A stretch of 64,000 bases of DNA from the NCBI RefSeq assembly GCF_029633865.1, contig NC_079222.1:35409987-35473986 (forward strand). The letters are read 5' to 3'. A program made the translations under genes and the position numbers. The DNA is from Lampris incognitus (taxonomy: Eukaryota > Chordata > Actinopteri > Lampriformes > Lampridae). The notes under the pieces are model-generated. The model was not told the origin of the DNA. It worked only from the letters and a program-made list of their open reading frames with translations, and ran no database searches. This document shows, one piece after another, positions 46,901 through 60,900 of the stretch (positions within the stretch are counted from its first letter, which is position 1; every line of letters begins with the position of its first letter).

Positions 46901-49900
46901 CCCCCCCCCCCATAAGGGAGGTAGAGTAGTTTATAGTGGAGTCTAGATGTTTTATTGTTCCAAATAAATTGGCTAAGCATTTTGTCAAGTTTGTGGAAAA
47001 AGTGTGCAAGTTATAGGGAGTGGAATTGATTGGAAAATATACAAAATTTTGGTAGTACTTACATCTTTATGATATTTATACATCCCATCATTGACACTGG
47101 CAAATCGGACCATCGGCTAAGTGCCTCTACTACTGTATCGACCAGAGAGTCATAGTTTGCCGGGAGTATTCCCTTAATTTCAGGGGTGATCTTAAAACCA
47201 AGGTACTTAAAATCTTCTATGTTGACCATAAATGGAGTATCTACCACCGGTTTCCGCCTTTCTTCTTTATTCAGACGCAGAAGTACTGATTTGGATTTAT
47301 TTATTTCATAACCAGAGAAGCCCCCAAATGTTTAGATAAGACTGATCAAGCTGGGAACACACTTTTAACGCAGTCAAAAATAAGATGATATCATCAGCAT
47401 ATAATGAAATGTGTTGTTCTACCCCTCCTAATTTAATACCTGATAGTCCTTCATGTTCTCTTATTGCCATAGCTAGCAGTTCGATGGCTAATGTGAAGCA
47501 CAAAGGAGAGAATGGGCAATCCTGTCTAGTTGATCATTGTAGAGTAAACAGTGTTGATATGGTGTTGTTTGTCAAGATGTCTACTATAGAGTTTGTGTAT
47601 TGTCGAATCCACTTAAGAAATGTATCACCAAATCCATATATAGGGAAAACATTAAATAAATAGTCCCATTCTATCCTGTCAAATGTTTGTTGGCCATCTA
47701 TTGATAAGAGTGCTGTATCTTTTGCATTATGTCTTTCATGTAGCACATTCAGCAATCTTATAATATTATGAAACCCTATCTCCAGCCATCCATTATCCGA
47801 ACCGCATATCCTACTCTCAGGGTCACGGGGATGCTCATTACAAAACCGTTTTGATTATTACAGACTAATTTAGGTACATATTGTTCTAATTTATTTGATA
47901 ATGCTTTGCAGAGTATTTTTGTGTCACACCCCATCGGGCTTATGGCTCTAAAGGATGAGCATTCGGTTGCTGGTTTGTCTGATTTTAATATGATATTAAT
48001 ATTATTAGCCAATCTTAATGAGGAAGTAAGCATTCCTCTGTTATATGATTCCTCAAACATCCAGAAGAGGTTCCACAAGCTTATCCTTGATTTCTTTTAT
48101 AGAACTCTATTGGTATTCTGTTGGGACCAGGTGCTTTTCCACTATTGATGCTGGCTATGGCTCCCAAAATATCTTCCTTTGTCAGTGAATCATCAAGTAT
48201 TCTCCTTTCATCCTCTGACAGGGTCCAAAACCTTATGTGGTCAGGAAAGAGTGACTGCTCTCAACCCAGATATCCACTCGGTGTCATATAAAGGAAAAGG
48301 AAACAATTTAATTAGGAATGTTTGGAGAGCTTCATCGTCCCTATATCTCTTGAAAATCCGACCTTTATACTCCTTCTTGAACTGCATAATGTTTGTACAT
48401 TGTTTGAGTTCCATGCTCAAACTGTTTCACAGTTTTACCCCACAGACTGAAATGCCCATGCTCTTCAAAGTTGTTCGAACACAATTTCTTGAAGTTTAAT
48501 TTCCCTCTCAAATTATATTCCCCTTCTCTATCTGAGAATATTTTTTGTACATTACTCAATAGTAGATTGTTTCTTGCTTTGAACATTATTTAAGCTGTGT
48601 TAAAGTCTATTAAATCCCTGAACTTCAAGGCACTTGACTTTAAAAATAGCTTATTGGTGCGTTCACTATATCCTACATCATTAATAATCCTTATGGCTCT
48701 TTTTTGTAGTATACATAATGGTTGCAGGTTGGTTTTGTAGGTGTTACCCGATATATCCACACAGTAGTTCAGATATGGTAAAATAAATGAACAATGCAGA
48801 GTGTACAATGATTTATGATCCCGAATGTGACTTGCTTTTCTCATGCTCCTTGCCAATGTTGCTCGCACACCTGTTATGTGAGGTTTCCAGCAGATTTTGT
48901 GGTCTAGTATCACACCTAGAAATGTATATCCATATACTCGTTCTAGTTGGACATTGTCTACCACTACTTTTACTTTGGTATTTATTAAGTGATTTCCAAA
49001 CAACATAAATGTTTTGTTCAGATTTAAGGATAATTTGTTTCTGTCAAACCAGCGTTTTAATTTTTCCATTCCTATTTGGTTCACTTCCAAAAGCTGCTGT
49101 AAATTCTCACCAGAACAAATATATATTCATGTCATCAACAAATAAAACAAATTTCAATATTTTTGATATCATGTGAAGTACAGAATGAACAGTTTTGGAC
49201 CTAAAACCGACCCCTGGGGTACACCACAAGTAATATCCATGCATGACGATTTATGTTCACCTATCATTACAAACTGCTGCCTGTTACTTAAATAGCTTCT
49301 TAGCCAATTCTTTACCACCCCTCTGATACCACACCCTTCCAATTTTTCTATTAATCTGTTGTGGTCAATAGTGTCAAAGGCTTTTTTAGATCTATAAATA
49401 TTACCACAGCAAACTTTTTTTGGCCTATGCAATTAGTTATTAATTCAATGAGCACCAGAGGTGTCAATCTGGTCAAAACCCGTACTGGCTATCGGTCAAC
49501 AGATTGTGCTTCTCAATTAATTTGTTTAGTCTAACAGCAACTAGTTTTTCTATTACTTCGGAGAATTGTGACAATAATGAAATTGGTCTGTAGTTTGTAA
49601 ATTGGTGTTTATCTTATATAAGGGGTAAAACTTTTTCTATTTTCATTTTGCTTGGAACTTTACCAGATTGAAAGGACATGTTACCGATGTGGGTTAGTGG
49701 CTTAGCAATACATTCAATTACTTTGTTTAACTATTGTCATATCAATATCATTCCAGTCAGTAGAATTTTTTGTTCTTGCATTTATTTACCATGTCCACGA
49801 TTTCCTTATCTTCTACTGCACTAAGAAAAATGGAACTTGGGTTTCTGCCCCCATAATCACTATCATTCCCCTCTGTGATTGTTTGTGTGTCATTGATTTT

Positions 49901-52900
49901 TTTCTGCCTTTTTTGGGCCCACATTTACAAAGAATCTGTTGAAGCTATTGACCACGTCTTCCATGTTATTTATAGTCTTGTCATTCTCTGTAAAATATTG
50001 AGGGCAGCTTGGGCTTCTAGATCCGTTACTAATAATACTGTTCAACACATTCCATATAACTTTGGTGTTGTTTTTATTGGTCTCTTATTCTTTGTTGTAG
50101 TAGTCCTTCTTGCATATCTTCATAATGTTAGTTAGCTTGTTTTTATATTTCTTGTATTTTATTTCTGCTTCGATGGTTCTGTGCTTCATGAGTTCTTTGT
50201 AGAGCTTTTTTTTATGACAAGTGTTACGTAGTCCCTTTGTGATCCATGAACTAACTTTATATTTCCGTTTACTGTTGAATTGTTCTTTTGGGCAATTTTT
50301 GTCATATAAGGATTGAAGTATGTTTAGGAATGAACCATAAGCTTTATCAGTGTCTTTATTTTTGTATGCTATATTCCAGTTATGTGTAGTAATTCCTCTT
50401 TAAAAGCATTCATGGATTCCTCTGTTCTTATTTAATGTTGTTGGGAACTTTGGTCTTCCTAAAATAGCAGGTATAGACAGTGAAAACTGGTAGATAGTCA
50501 CTGATGTCATTTATTAAAAGCTCACTCTCTATGTTGCCTTCTATAATGTTTGTGAATATATTGTCTATTAAGGCGGCACAGTGTGGTGTGATTCCGCTAG
50601 GTATAGTGATTTTAGGATATAAACCCAAACTATAAATTTTATTAGTTAACTTTTCAGTCTTTTTGTGCTTATTTGGATTTAACAGGTCTATATTGAAATC
50701 CCCATATGTTAGCATATCCGTTTGTGTTGCTTTTGAGTGAGTATCTTCTATCCAGTCCTTAAACATTTCAATATTTGATCCTGGTGATCTGTACAGCTCA
50801 CAGTTACATTTTTCTTTTTTTCCATGCAGATTTCTGCTGTAATGCATTCTAGCACGTCATCAAATGCTGTTGTCATGCTTTCCACCACTTTATAATTGAA
50901 GCTTTTATCCATGTACAAAGCCACACACCCTCCATTCTTGTTTTTCCTGTTCATATACGTCAGTTCATATCCATTCAACTCAAAGTCCTCACCCTTCTCA
51001 GGGCTGAGCCAAGTCTCTGATATAGTAGCTATTACATTGAATTGTTTCTTGAATTGACTTAAATATTCTTTGATGTTTTGTAAGTTGGCATATAGGCGTT
51101 TGCTGTTAAAGTGGATAATTGATATTTTATAATCAGACTTAACCTTAGTGTTAAACTGATCATGTGTGTAATAACAACAATTGTTGTTGATATGATTGAA
51201 GAAATTATTTTCCGGATCAATATCATTTTCCATATCTTGTGATTTATGTTCAGTATATTCAAAATTTTTCAATATCAGCTTATCATATTTTGTAATCTTT
51301 GTTGTTTGTTGATTATCATTATCTCCAGACGGAGATGAATGACTTCTTTCAGAACTTGTCATGGTTGGTTGCATGTAATGTGTTTATTTAGTCACTCTTT
51401 AACATTTTTCATTACCTTGTTGTGTTGTTCTTTCAGACGCACTGGTATTTAACCAGTTCCTTCCTCAATGTCTCTGATGACCAGCAGTTTGGCCTCTTCT
51501 GGTGTTCCTTTTAATTTCATGAAGATTTTACAGTTTGTTGACCATGTAGATTGGATTTTCCTCTGCTTTCCCAGGAAGCGTGCCTTTCTGGTGATGTCCG
51601 CATTCTTTTTAGTCAGATGTTCATTCAGGTAGACATCTGATCCCTTCAGTTATTTCCTTGCCTTAGCAGTGCGGTTTTATGCTTTCTGTTCGAAAGCCTT
51701 ATTATTATGGCCAGTTTATCACTCTTGTTTTTCCGAGGGAGAGGGTGACATGCCTCAATGTAGTTGTTGTCCACTTCCCTTAGACTGAAGGAAAGAAGTT
51801 ACCTGTTGCTCCACATAGTTGGAGTCCGGCTCACTGAATTCCCCACTCTTCATTGCCATCACTGCCCAGGCGTATTTGTGCCAGTTCCTGCAAACCATAA
51901 ACAACTGTTTCTATGTGCCCCCCCCCCCCAATTTTGAGTCATTATTGTGAATGCTGTTATTAACAAATGTAAATAGATAATTGTTTGTGATGACGGTTTT
52001 GTTAAGTTTTAACAGCTAGCACGCTGTCCAGTGTGCTCCAGGCACTGGATTTCTTTGAGCCTTCTGTGACTTTCTCTCCCCCTGACCCACTGAAGCAGCA
52101 CCCTGTCTGTGTTCCGGGACATCCTGGTTTACAAATTGAGCACTGCCTGTCACTGTTGTGCAACTTTTATATGAACTGTATTTGTGGATATTCATCAAGT
52201 TACTTATTTTATTAACCTAGACCTGTGAGAAAAGCAGGAGATTATTTAAAAAATCGTTATGGGGAATATTAAAGTCGGTCCTAATTTGCTCAAATTACTT
52301 TAAAGAGTCGGAGACCAATAGGCCTGCAAGTTCTCATAGGCCCTTAGAACTACACTCCAACTGACCAACACTCCTAATTTGTGTCGGAAGGTCAGGATTC
52401 AATGCCAGGGGAGACCAATCGGAGATAACAGAGGGGATATTCAATATTTCTTCACATCCTTCCAGACTAGTAGTGTGTCATAAACAATTATATTATTAAG
52501 AGAATTCATCTGATCTATATTGTTGATGAAGCGGAGGGATTTAAGCCTTCTGGGATAACATACTGAAGATTCAAACCCAACCCATTCCTTCCTATTTGTA
52601 AACCAGTTTGTCATCATTTTAAGTTGCGCTGAACAATAGTACAGTTGTAGATTGGGCAGGGATAAGCCTCCCAGTTCCTTCGGCTTAATAAGTTTAGAGA
52701 ACCAAACTCTGTTGTTTGTTGTTCCAAATATAACGAGAGATACAAGAGTTCAATTACTTAAAAAGGCTGGGGTCAAATAGCAGGGGAGATTTTGAAATAA
52801 ATAATTTAATTGCAGAAGGATATCAATATTTATAGCATTGATTCTCCCAAGAAGGGAAGTCGGTAAGGTGGCCCACTTCTTCAAATCGTTTTTAATTTAT

Positions 52901-55900
52901 TGGATTAGAGGGGAGTAATTGGTCTCGAATAAATTATTTAAATTGGGAGTGGCAAAGATATCTAAATATCTGAAACCACCCCCAGGTACCTGGAAAGGGG
53001 ATCGTATTGGCATACTTTGGTGGATATTGAAGGGCAAAGTGACAGATTTTCCAAGATTAATTTTATAAAGCTCTAAATGAGGCTATAGAGTTCAGAACTG
53101 CTGGAATTGATTTTTCAGGATTTCTTAAATAGAGAAGAAAACCATCCATGAAGAAAACCATGTTATTACATGGTTTTCTTCACCCACTGTGATCCTGCTT
53201 ATGCTGGTATTGGTTCTGATGGCCTCGGCCAAAGGCTCAATAAACAGAGTAAACAATAAAGGTGACAGAGCGCACCCTTGTCTGCGACCTCAGACAACAG
53301 GCAGTTTTTATTAATGGTGGCTATTGGATCAGAATAAAGAATTTTAATCGTATTAATAAAAAAAGAGCCTAAACCATTTTTTTTCTAATACAGCAAACAA
53401 AAAGAACCATTCCACTTGGTCAAAGGCCTTTTCGACATCCAGAGACACTGGCACCACTGGGTTTTGATGAGTGTTAATATAGTGTGCAACATTAAGTACA
53501 CGGCGTACGTTATCTGTGCCATACCTCGATTTTACAAATCCTGCCTGGTCTGGGTTCATAATTTTCTGAAGCACTTTTTCAAGTCTGTGAGCCAGTACTT
53601 TTGCAACTGTTTTGTAGTCCACATTGAGTAGGCTGATAGGCCTATATGATGAACAGTTCAAGGGATTTTTGTCTTTTTTTAAGAGTAGGCTAATGGAAGC
53701 ACATTTCCAAGAGGGTGGGATGCCATCTTTCAAAATATTGTTAATAGCTGGCATAAGGATTGGGTGAATCTCTGGCAAAATGTTCTTGAAAAATTCTAAT
53801 GGAAACCCATCTGGACCCAGGCATTTCTCTTTTGGCATGGTCTGGATCAAAGCCCAGACTTCCTCTGGTGTGAGTGCCACATTTAAACTGCAGCAATCTT
53901 CCTCCGCAACAGTAGGTAAAGATATATTATTCAAATAAGAGGCAATTTTGGCATTGGGCTTCTCTGAACTGTAGAGGGACTTATAAAAATGTCTAAACGT
54001 ACTGTTGATAGTTAGTTGATCACATGAGACATTGCCACACAGTGTTCTTATCATATTAATCAAGCGATCATTGTGTTATAGTTGTTGGGCAAGCCAGTAG
54101 TTGGACTTATCCAAATTCATAGTACTTCTGTTTAGTAAAAAGTAATAATTTCGGAATGTGACAAATGTGATCCATATTGAGTTTTGTCTTAGAAGTCACT
54201 AACGCTTTTAACTTCACAACTGTGGGTGTTTTTGCATTTGTTCTAACTTGGTAACTTCTTTTCCAAGATTTTTTTTTCTATTACCATCCAAGACTTTTTT
54301 CTGATAGCAGTATAGGAGAAAAGATGTCCATGTAAGGCAAGGCAAGGCAAGGCAAGTTCATTTGTATAGCACCTTATCATCGCAGAGGTCATTCAAAGTG
54401 CTTTACAGGCAAAAGAAGGTAATAATGTGAGGTGGCTTTAGCTGCATCTCAGATCATTGCAGGAGACACTGGAGATTTTTTTTTTTTTGTCAAGCCAACT
54501 TGTGATAGATTATTCTGGAAAAAAAACGTGCAGAAAGAGTCACTGTTCAAAAATGATGTGTTAAATCTCCAGGTTGGAGTTCTAGGAATGTTGAATGCTG
54601 GGTTAATATGCAATGCACTGAGGGGTGGTCCGATATGGCAATAGGATCTATATACTGTAGGCCTGGACAAGTGCTAGCCGAGCCCACACCTGCTTAGCTT
54701 CTGTCATGCAGCAGAATCAGGGTACATGTTGGTATGGCTGCTAGTTTATAACCATGTTGTAACATCCCAGGGACTCCTGAGCAAACCAGGCAACTAGTAT
54801 TATTCTGAGCAGTAGACATAACGATGATGGTGATGACATAACAAGTGGTGTCCCATTTCCTAGGTAAGGGTTTTAAATCCTACTCCTTGTAGCTCCATTC
54901 TGAAGGACCACCATCCAGTAGAGGGCACTCCAGAACTAGGGGTGGTGTCGGGGGCGGCCCACATACACTGTGTGTATGTGGGCGTGTAATGGTATACCAC
55001 CAATTAGTGATGTTACGAGCATCTTCTGACAAGAAAGAATGCAGAGACACACCTTAAAGAGCAGGGTAACCAAATTGACACATTTGCTTCAAAATACTTT
55101 ATAAATGTGGGAGATGTATTGCTGTTGACGTGTTAAAATGTGTTGAACCATGTATATAACTGATTTGCGGAGTTAGACCGTTTTTGGGTATTTTTCCCGT
55201 TTTCCTTTCTTGATTTTTTGGGCCGGCTTCCTTGGTGACGTCGCCGTCTTCCTTTCGGTGCCACGCCCCCAGAGTCTGAAACCAGTGGACGCTTCAGATT
55301 TTTACACGTTTTTGAAGCTTTGTTTTATATACATTCAGTTACCCGCCACTTTAAATTACCTACCATGCCAGGTCACCTGGTCCTAATGGGCTACCTTGAA
55401 TGCATACAATTGATAAGTAGGATACTTTTTGGGGGCGCTTTTGATAGCTCTGATGTTGTCTTTTTGATTGCTCTGATGGTAACATTATTTCCTCTGCTCA
55501 TGGCTTAGATAACTTCTACAACTTTTTGTTTTGCTGTCTCTCTATTGCTGTGGTATTGTTCACTGCCATTCAGCACCACCTTTTCAGAATAGCAGAGCCA
55601 CCCCTAATACGTTTTTTTTTTACATTTTCCTTATTTTCCTTCTCTTTCTTCGTATCGCATTCCATTGCATTATGAGGGTTTATACCTGATGCTCTAGTCA
55701 TGATATTTAGGTTGTTCTGATTAACCTCTATGCTTAATGGTCTTTGATGGTCTTTGACCTGACAGACAAGTGTACTTTTTGAAGTGTACTATGGAGCGTT
55801 GTATGTATCCTGTGTGTATATATGGTGTATTTCTCTAAGGACTTTATTGTGCATTTTCCTATACATTCCTATACATTATGTGTTGTTTATGTACGCAGTC

Positions 55901-56527
55901 ACACTTTACAGATGTGCTGGGTATACTATCATCAGATTGTCTGCACTGATGTGGAGTTTTGTACATGTATGTATTTATCTATCCCACATAGTATGTATGT
56001 AATCAAGGTAGTCCATTAGGACCAGGTGACCTGTCAGGTGACCTGGCCTAGTAGGTAATTTAAGGTGTGTCTCTATGTTCTTTTGTCTGAAAAAGAGCTT
56101 TAACACTCGAAGCGTCACTACTTGGTGGTATACCATTAAATGGTCATGGGAGCGTCACCTAGTGTGCGGACTCTGTTTTTCCGGTTGTTGTATATTTATC
56201 GTTTGGATATACGTGCTTTTGTAGACTTTTTGTATGTGGGCGTGTTCCATGTCCGTGTGTGTACGTACTGATCTGGAGTCAGGTTGGTAGGGTTTGGGTA
56301 TAAATAAATGATTTAATTTAAAATAGTCATTTTTTATTTCAACACTTCAAAAGTAGCCCGATTCCGCAGGAAAACCGTGGACCTGGCAACGCTGCTCAGC
56401 TGCAAAACATGACGGGTGTGTTTGCACTGTGACGTCATTGGTGCGGTATCTTTTGTGACTCGGACCCGGAGACGGGGCAGATATCGGTTGCAAGTGATGC
56501 ACATGGTGCTATCAGCGGCCACAATCC

Positions 56528-56589
<62 letters not shown>

Positions 56590-57646
56590 ACCTGTCAACA
56601 CAGAGTGAGTCTTACAAAAACGAGTCATCCGCAGATAGAAACAGATGAAGGGGGGGGGTTAACAGATAATTAGAATAATTACAATTAACCTGGGTGATGC
56701 GCGGCAGCCATTTTGCAGCAGAACGCTCACCACACATCAGCTTGAGGTGGACAGGGGGGAATCATTGAGCCAGTTACATGGGGGGATGATCAAGGGGCCA
56801 GATGGAGAGAGCCAGGTTGGGAATTTTGCCAGGACACCAGGGGACAACCTACTCTTTGTGATAAGTGCCATTGGGATCTTTATTGGCCACAGTGAGTCAG
56901 GACCTCGGTTTAACGTCTCAACCGAAGGACACCATCTTCTGCAGCACAGTGGCGTTTGGAATTTGATATATTTGTTGTTTTTTAGTAGGACCAGAGTGAA
57001 GACTGCCCCCTACTGGCCCGCCAACACCACTTCCAGGAACAACTCAGTTTTCACGGGAGGTCTCCCATCCAAGTACTAGCCAAGCCCACACCTGCTTAGC
57101 TTCTGTTATTTGGCAGAGCCAGGGTACCAACCATATACTAGGTTTTGACCTAGTCTTTTTAAAAACGAATATAATCCCCAGATATGATGTGCTGATTAGC
57201 TGATTTGAGTTTGCTGGATAATGGACAACATGTGTGCTGAAAAAGGTTTGTCCTTGTCTCTCAAGGAGATGTCTACTTGGAAAGCAAATGAAACATCCTA
57301 ATCAAATATGTCTTCTTGCACAAGCATGGCTTGGTGGTGGTGAGTCAACAGGGCAGATAATTTTTTTCAGTCTCAGTGATAACCCCCCCCCCCATCCCAT
57401 CCCATCCCCTCCCCTCCCCATCTAATTTGTGTGATAAAACCATTATATTTCATTACAGTACTGAACTGAAAAAAGTTTAGATGCAGACTTCAATTTTTTT
57501 ACTCAAACAATATAAGATTTAGGAATTCAAAACCATGACAGGTTTTAGACTCTCTGCCCTGTTGTTTGATAATGGAGAGGAAGGGCATACAGCACATTTA
57601 CACACACATACGGTACATTTCCAGGCAAAAATGTGTTTAGTTTCCT

Positions 57647-57709
<63 letters not shown>

Positions 57710-57877
57710 GGCAGGATGAGGAAAAACACAGGAGATGAAGGCGAGTTTGAACTGTATTCCTCAGCTCCAAAACCAAACTGAAACAGGAACAACCTTGCAC
57801 CAGAGAGCCCGGGAACGTAAACCACGCCCCCAGCTCACAGCCCTGCTGGGTGAGAGGCCTAGCCCCTAGTGTCCGCC

Positions 57878-57924
<47 letters not shown>

Positions 57925-60900
57925 GCTATTAAGTTGATGTCATACTTATTATGAATATAGACTGATACCTGTGCTTGACTCTTAATATGTAATATTTGCA
58001 GCATGTGTACATTCAATTTACAAGTAGTTATTTGCTTAATATAGGGTTTTGATGATTTATGATTTATATGTGTTTCATGTGGGCATTCTACCAAGTCATG
58101 TCCAGATACGGGAAACCCTACCTAGTAAATAAAACTGATTTTAATTTCCTAGCAGTTGCAGATAGAGAGAAGCAGCATGCCTTGATGTCCATGCTTTTAA
58201 TCCAAGAATCTGTGAGCTTTTCATCCATAGCAATGCTTGGAAGGCGTCCAGATCCTGCTGATCTCTGTATGTTGGCACAGGTGCTTCCAGGTCACCTTTG
58301 GCATGGTTGCATCACTGGTGGTTTTTGTTTTTTACAGTCCGGCCCTGACTGGTCATGTCTACTGAACAAACACTGAAATGAAATTAAAGTTTTGATCCCA
58401 GTACTTATGTACCCGTGGTGATTAACAATGGATTGTATTAAGTTGAAAGTCTTGTGTACATGAATTGCTTATTATGTTATGTGGCTCTTATTTAATTGAA
58501 TAATCAGACTTCAAATCAGCACTAGTCTGTTCCATCCCTCTCAGTTCTGCTAGCCAGACAGCGACACTCTGTCTAATCTTATTAAGACATACCATGGATG
58601 TTAAATTGATATTCAAACTTCAGTGGGTGACAGGCTGTAGTAATAGGCATTGTGGCTTATGGTGAAATAAAACAACACAAGCTCTGCCCAAAACCAAAAC
58701 CTATTTGGCAACATATCGATACCGGTATCGATATGTTGCCAAATATGCCCAACATCGTCAGTATCAATATGTTGCCAAATATGCCCAAATCAAAACAATA
58801 GTGTTATTGTGTTGATTTGGGCATATTTGGCAACATATCGATACCGACGGTGTTTTATCGTCGGTATCGATACGCGTTGGTATATATTAGGGTGTCAAGT
58901 GTGAATGTGGTTTAGGAATGTAGCATAAATACTGCAACTATGATTAATGGCATGATAAATATCTGTCAGGCTTCCTAGCAGCTATGGGTTTAATCACTTG
59001 TAATGAAATCATCTTAATTACAATCTTCATCATCCACTGGACTCAAACATTTCATTAATTGCAAGTAATGGCAGGATGATAGAGTTATGGTGGCACGGTA
59101 GACCTGTGGCTAGTGTTGTTGCCTCATAGCAAGACGGTCCTGGGTTCGAACCCCAGGCCATCCCAGGCCCTTTCTGTGTGGAGTTTGCATGTTCTCCCTG
59201 TGTCCGCGTGGGTTTCCTCCGGGTTGCTCCGGTTTCCTCCCACCATAAAAAAAAAAGACATGCATGTTAGGGTTAATACTCCTGCCTGTGCTCCTGAGCA
59301 AGGCAGTGGAAAGAAGAACTGGAGTTGGTCCCCGGGCGCTGCAGCTGCCCATTGCTCCTATACAATAGGATGGGTTAAATGCAGAGGACACGTTTCGTTG
59401 TAACCTACAATGACAAAATAAAGTGGCTCTCTTCTTCTTCATCTACTGCAGTCAGTTTGATGAGGCTAATTAACCTTCATCCAGACATTTAGTAATTAAA
59501 AAACATTGCGTTGGTTACATATGTTAAAGGTACAATCTGTAATGGCATAAGCACCATGGCTGTGTGGAGGAGAACATTACATATCTCACCATCAGGTCAA
59601 CATCGTATATTTGATGGAGAAATTGAAACAACGGAAGGCCTCAAGTGCACGTGAAAGCGGCATTGGTTGATTTTCTCATCCATAAGTAAGTAAAGAGGCA
59701 AACAGTGTTTATGAAGTCCAGCCAAAACAATGGCAGAAGTGGAGCAGACAGCCGCTGTGTGCATCAGTTGTGGACTCTACCGTTTTCTAATGTGTCATTA
59801 ACCCTTTTTTTCTCATCGATGAAATTCGTTTGATTCATATCCAGAGGCAACAGAACTGTGAAAGATTTATTAGTTGCCCCCAATGCTCCGTTTTGCATGT
59901 GCAAGAGAGAGGGAGGAGGAGGAGGGAGGGATGGAGAGAGAGTGCTGGTCCATGTCCATTAAACACACTTACTCTTGTTCCTCTGTGTGTTTGTGTGCAC
60001 AGTGGTGGTGCCTGCTGGGTGTTCCCCCTCCTCCAGCCGTGGTAGGGCAGTACACAGCAGGAGGGGGTGAATTATGGATGCTCGGAGATCGGGGGAGACT
60101 TGTCTTTTCACCTACTTCGGATTCATCACCTTCAACACTTAAGCTTCTCTTTTGTGACTGGTTAGGAGTACGGGGTAGACATCCAATACGACATTTGTTT
60201 TCCTCACATCTGCTTGGGAATTTATTTCTTTGGTTGCATTCTCCCATTGTATGGAAGAATGGGTTTTTCCCTGCTTCCAGTGTGGGAAGATGGCGGCGCG
60301 AATGCACGTTTGCGGCGGCCTCACCCAGTACCCTTCATGCAGTGTCTTTGTCCACGTCTGCGTGTCAGTTTTGTCCTCGTTTGATGGCTGGGAGAGCTGG
60401 CGCTGGATTGGCTGGTCTGCTGTGTCCTGTGGGCCCAGGGACCACGGCCCTTCCTGGAGCTGCGACTGAGGAGGTAACACCGAGGGCGGTCTGACAGGAC
60501 GCGGAAGCGGGGCGGGCTATGCTAACTGCTAGCCTATGCAGACCGGCAGTTCCGATAACACCGAGGGAGGTCTGGCAGCGGCCTTGCCCGGCGTTGACTG
60601 TGGTGTTTTTGGTGTCGTCATGTGGAGTGCGAGGAGGTGTGTCGAGAGTGTCTGGTTGGGAGAGCTAGCGTTGGATTGGGTGGGGGAGCCTGGTCTGCTG
60701 CGTCCGGTGGGCCCAAGGACCATGGCCCCTTCCTGGAGCTGTGCCCGAGGAGGAAACACTGAGGGCGGTCTGACAGGACGCGGACGCGGGGCAGGCTAAG
60801 CTAACTGCTAGCCCACGCCCCGTGCAGACTGGCAGTTCCGACAGTCATCCTGTCTGGCGTTCGTTCCCTTGGACAGTTTTTTTTTTTGTTAGTTTGGATA

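Larger units (their letters stand above)
45185..48225 (-). mobile_element. L1-type LINE, ORF2 fragment A (with SINE inside)
   Basis: From 48225 downwards the minus strand reads [51 protein letters not shown] (catalytic YADD), [49 protein letters not shown] and, at 45190-45440, [17 protein letters not shown]. This is the order of an L1 reverse transcriptase and C-terminal domain. Many frame changes show it is dead. A family A SINE sits at 45446-45918. It is antisense to homer1. Confidence 0.88.

Noticed and set aside
57058-57140. Possible 5S rRNA gene
   Set aside because: It is diverged, lacks an intact 5S length and continues into a known SINE body.
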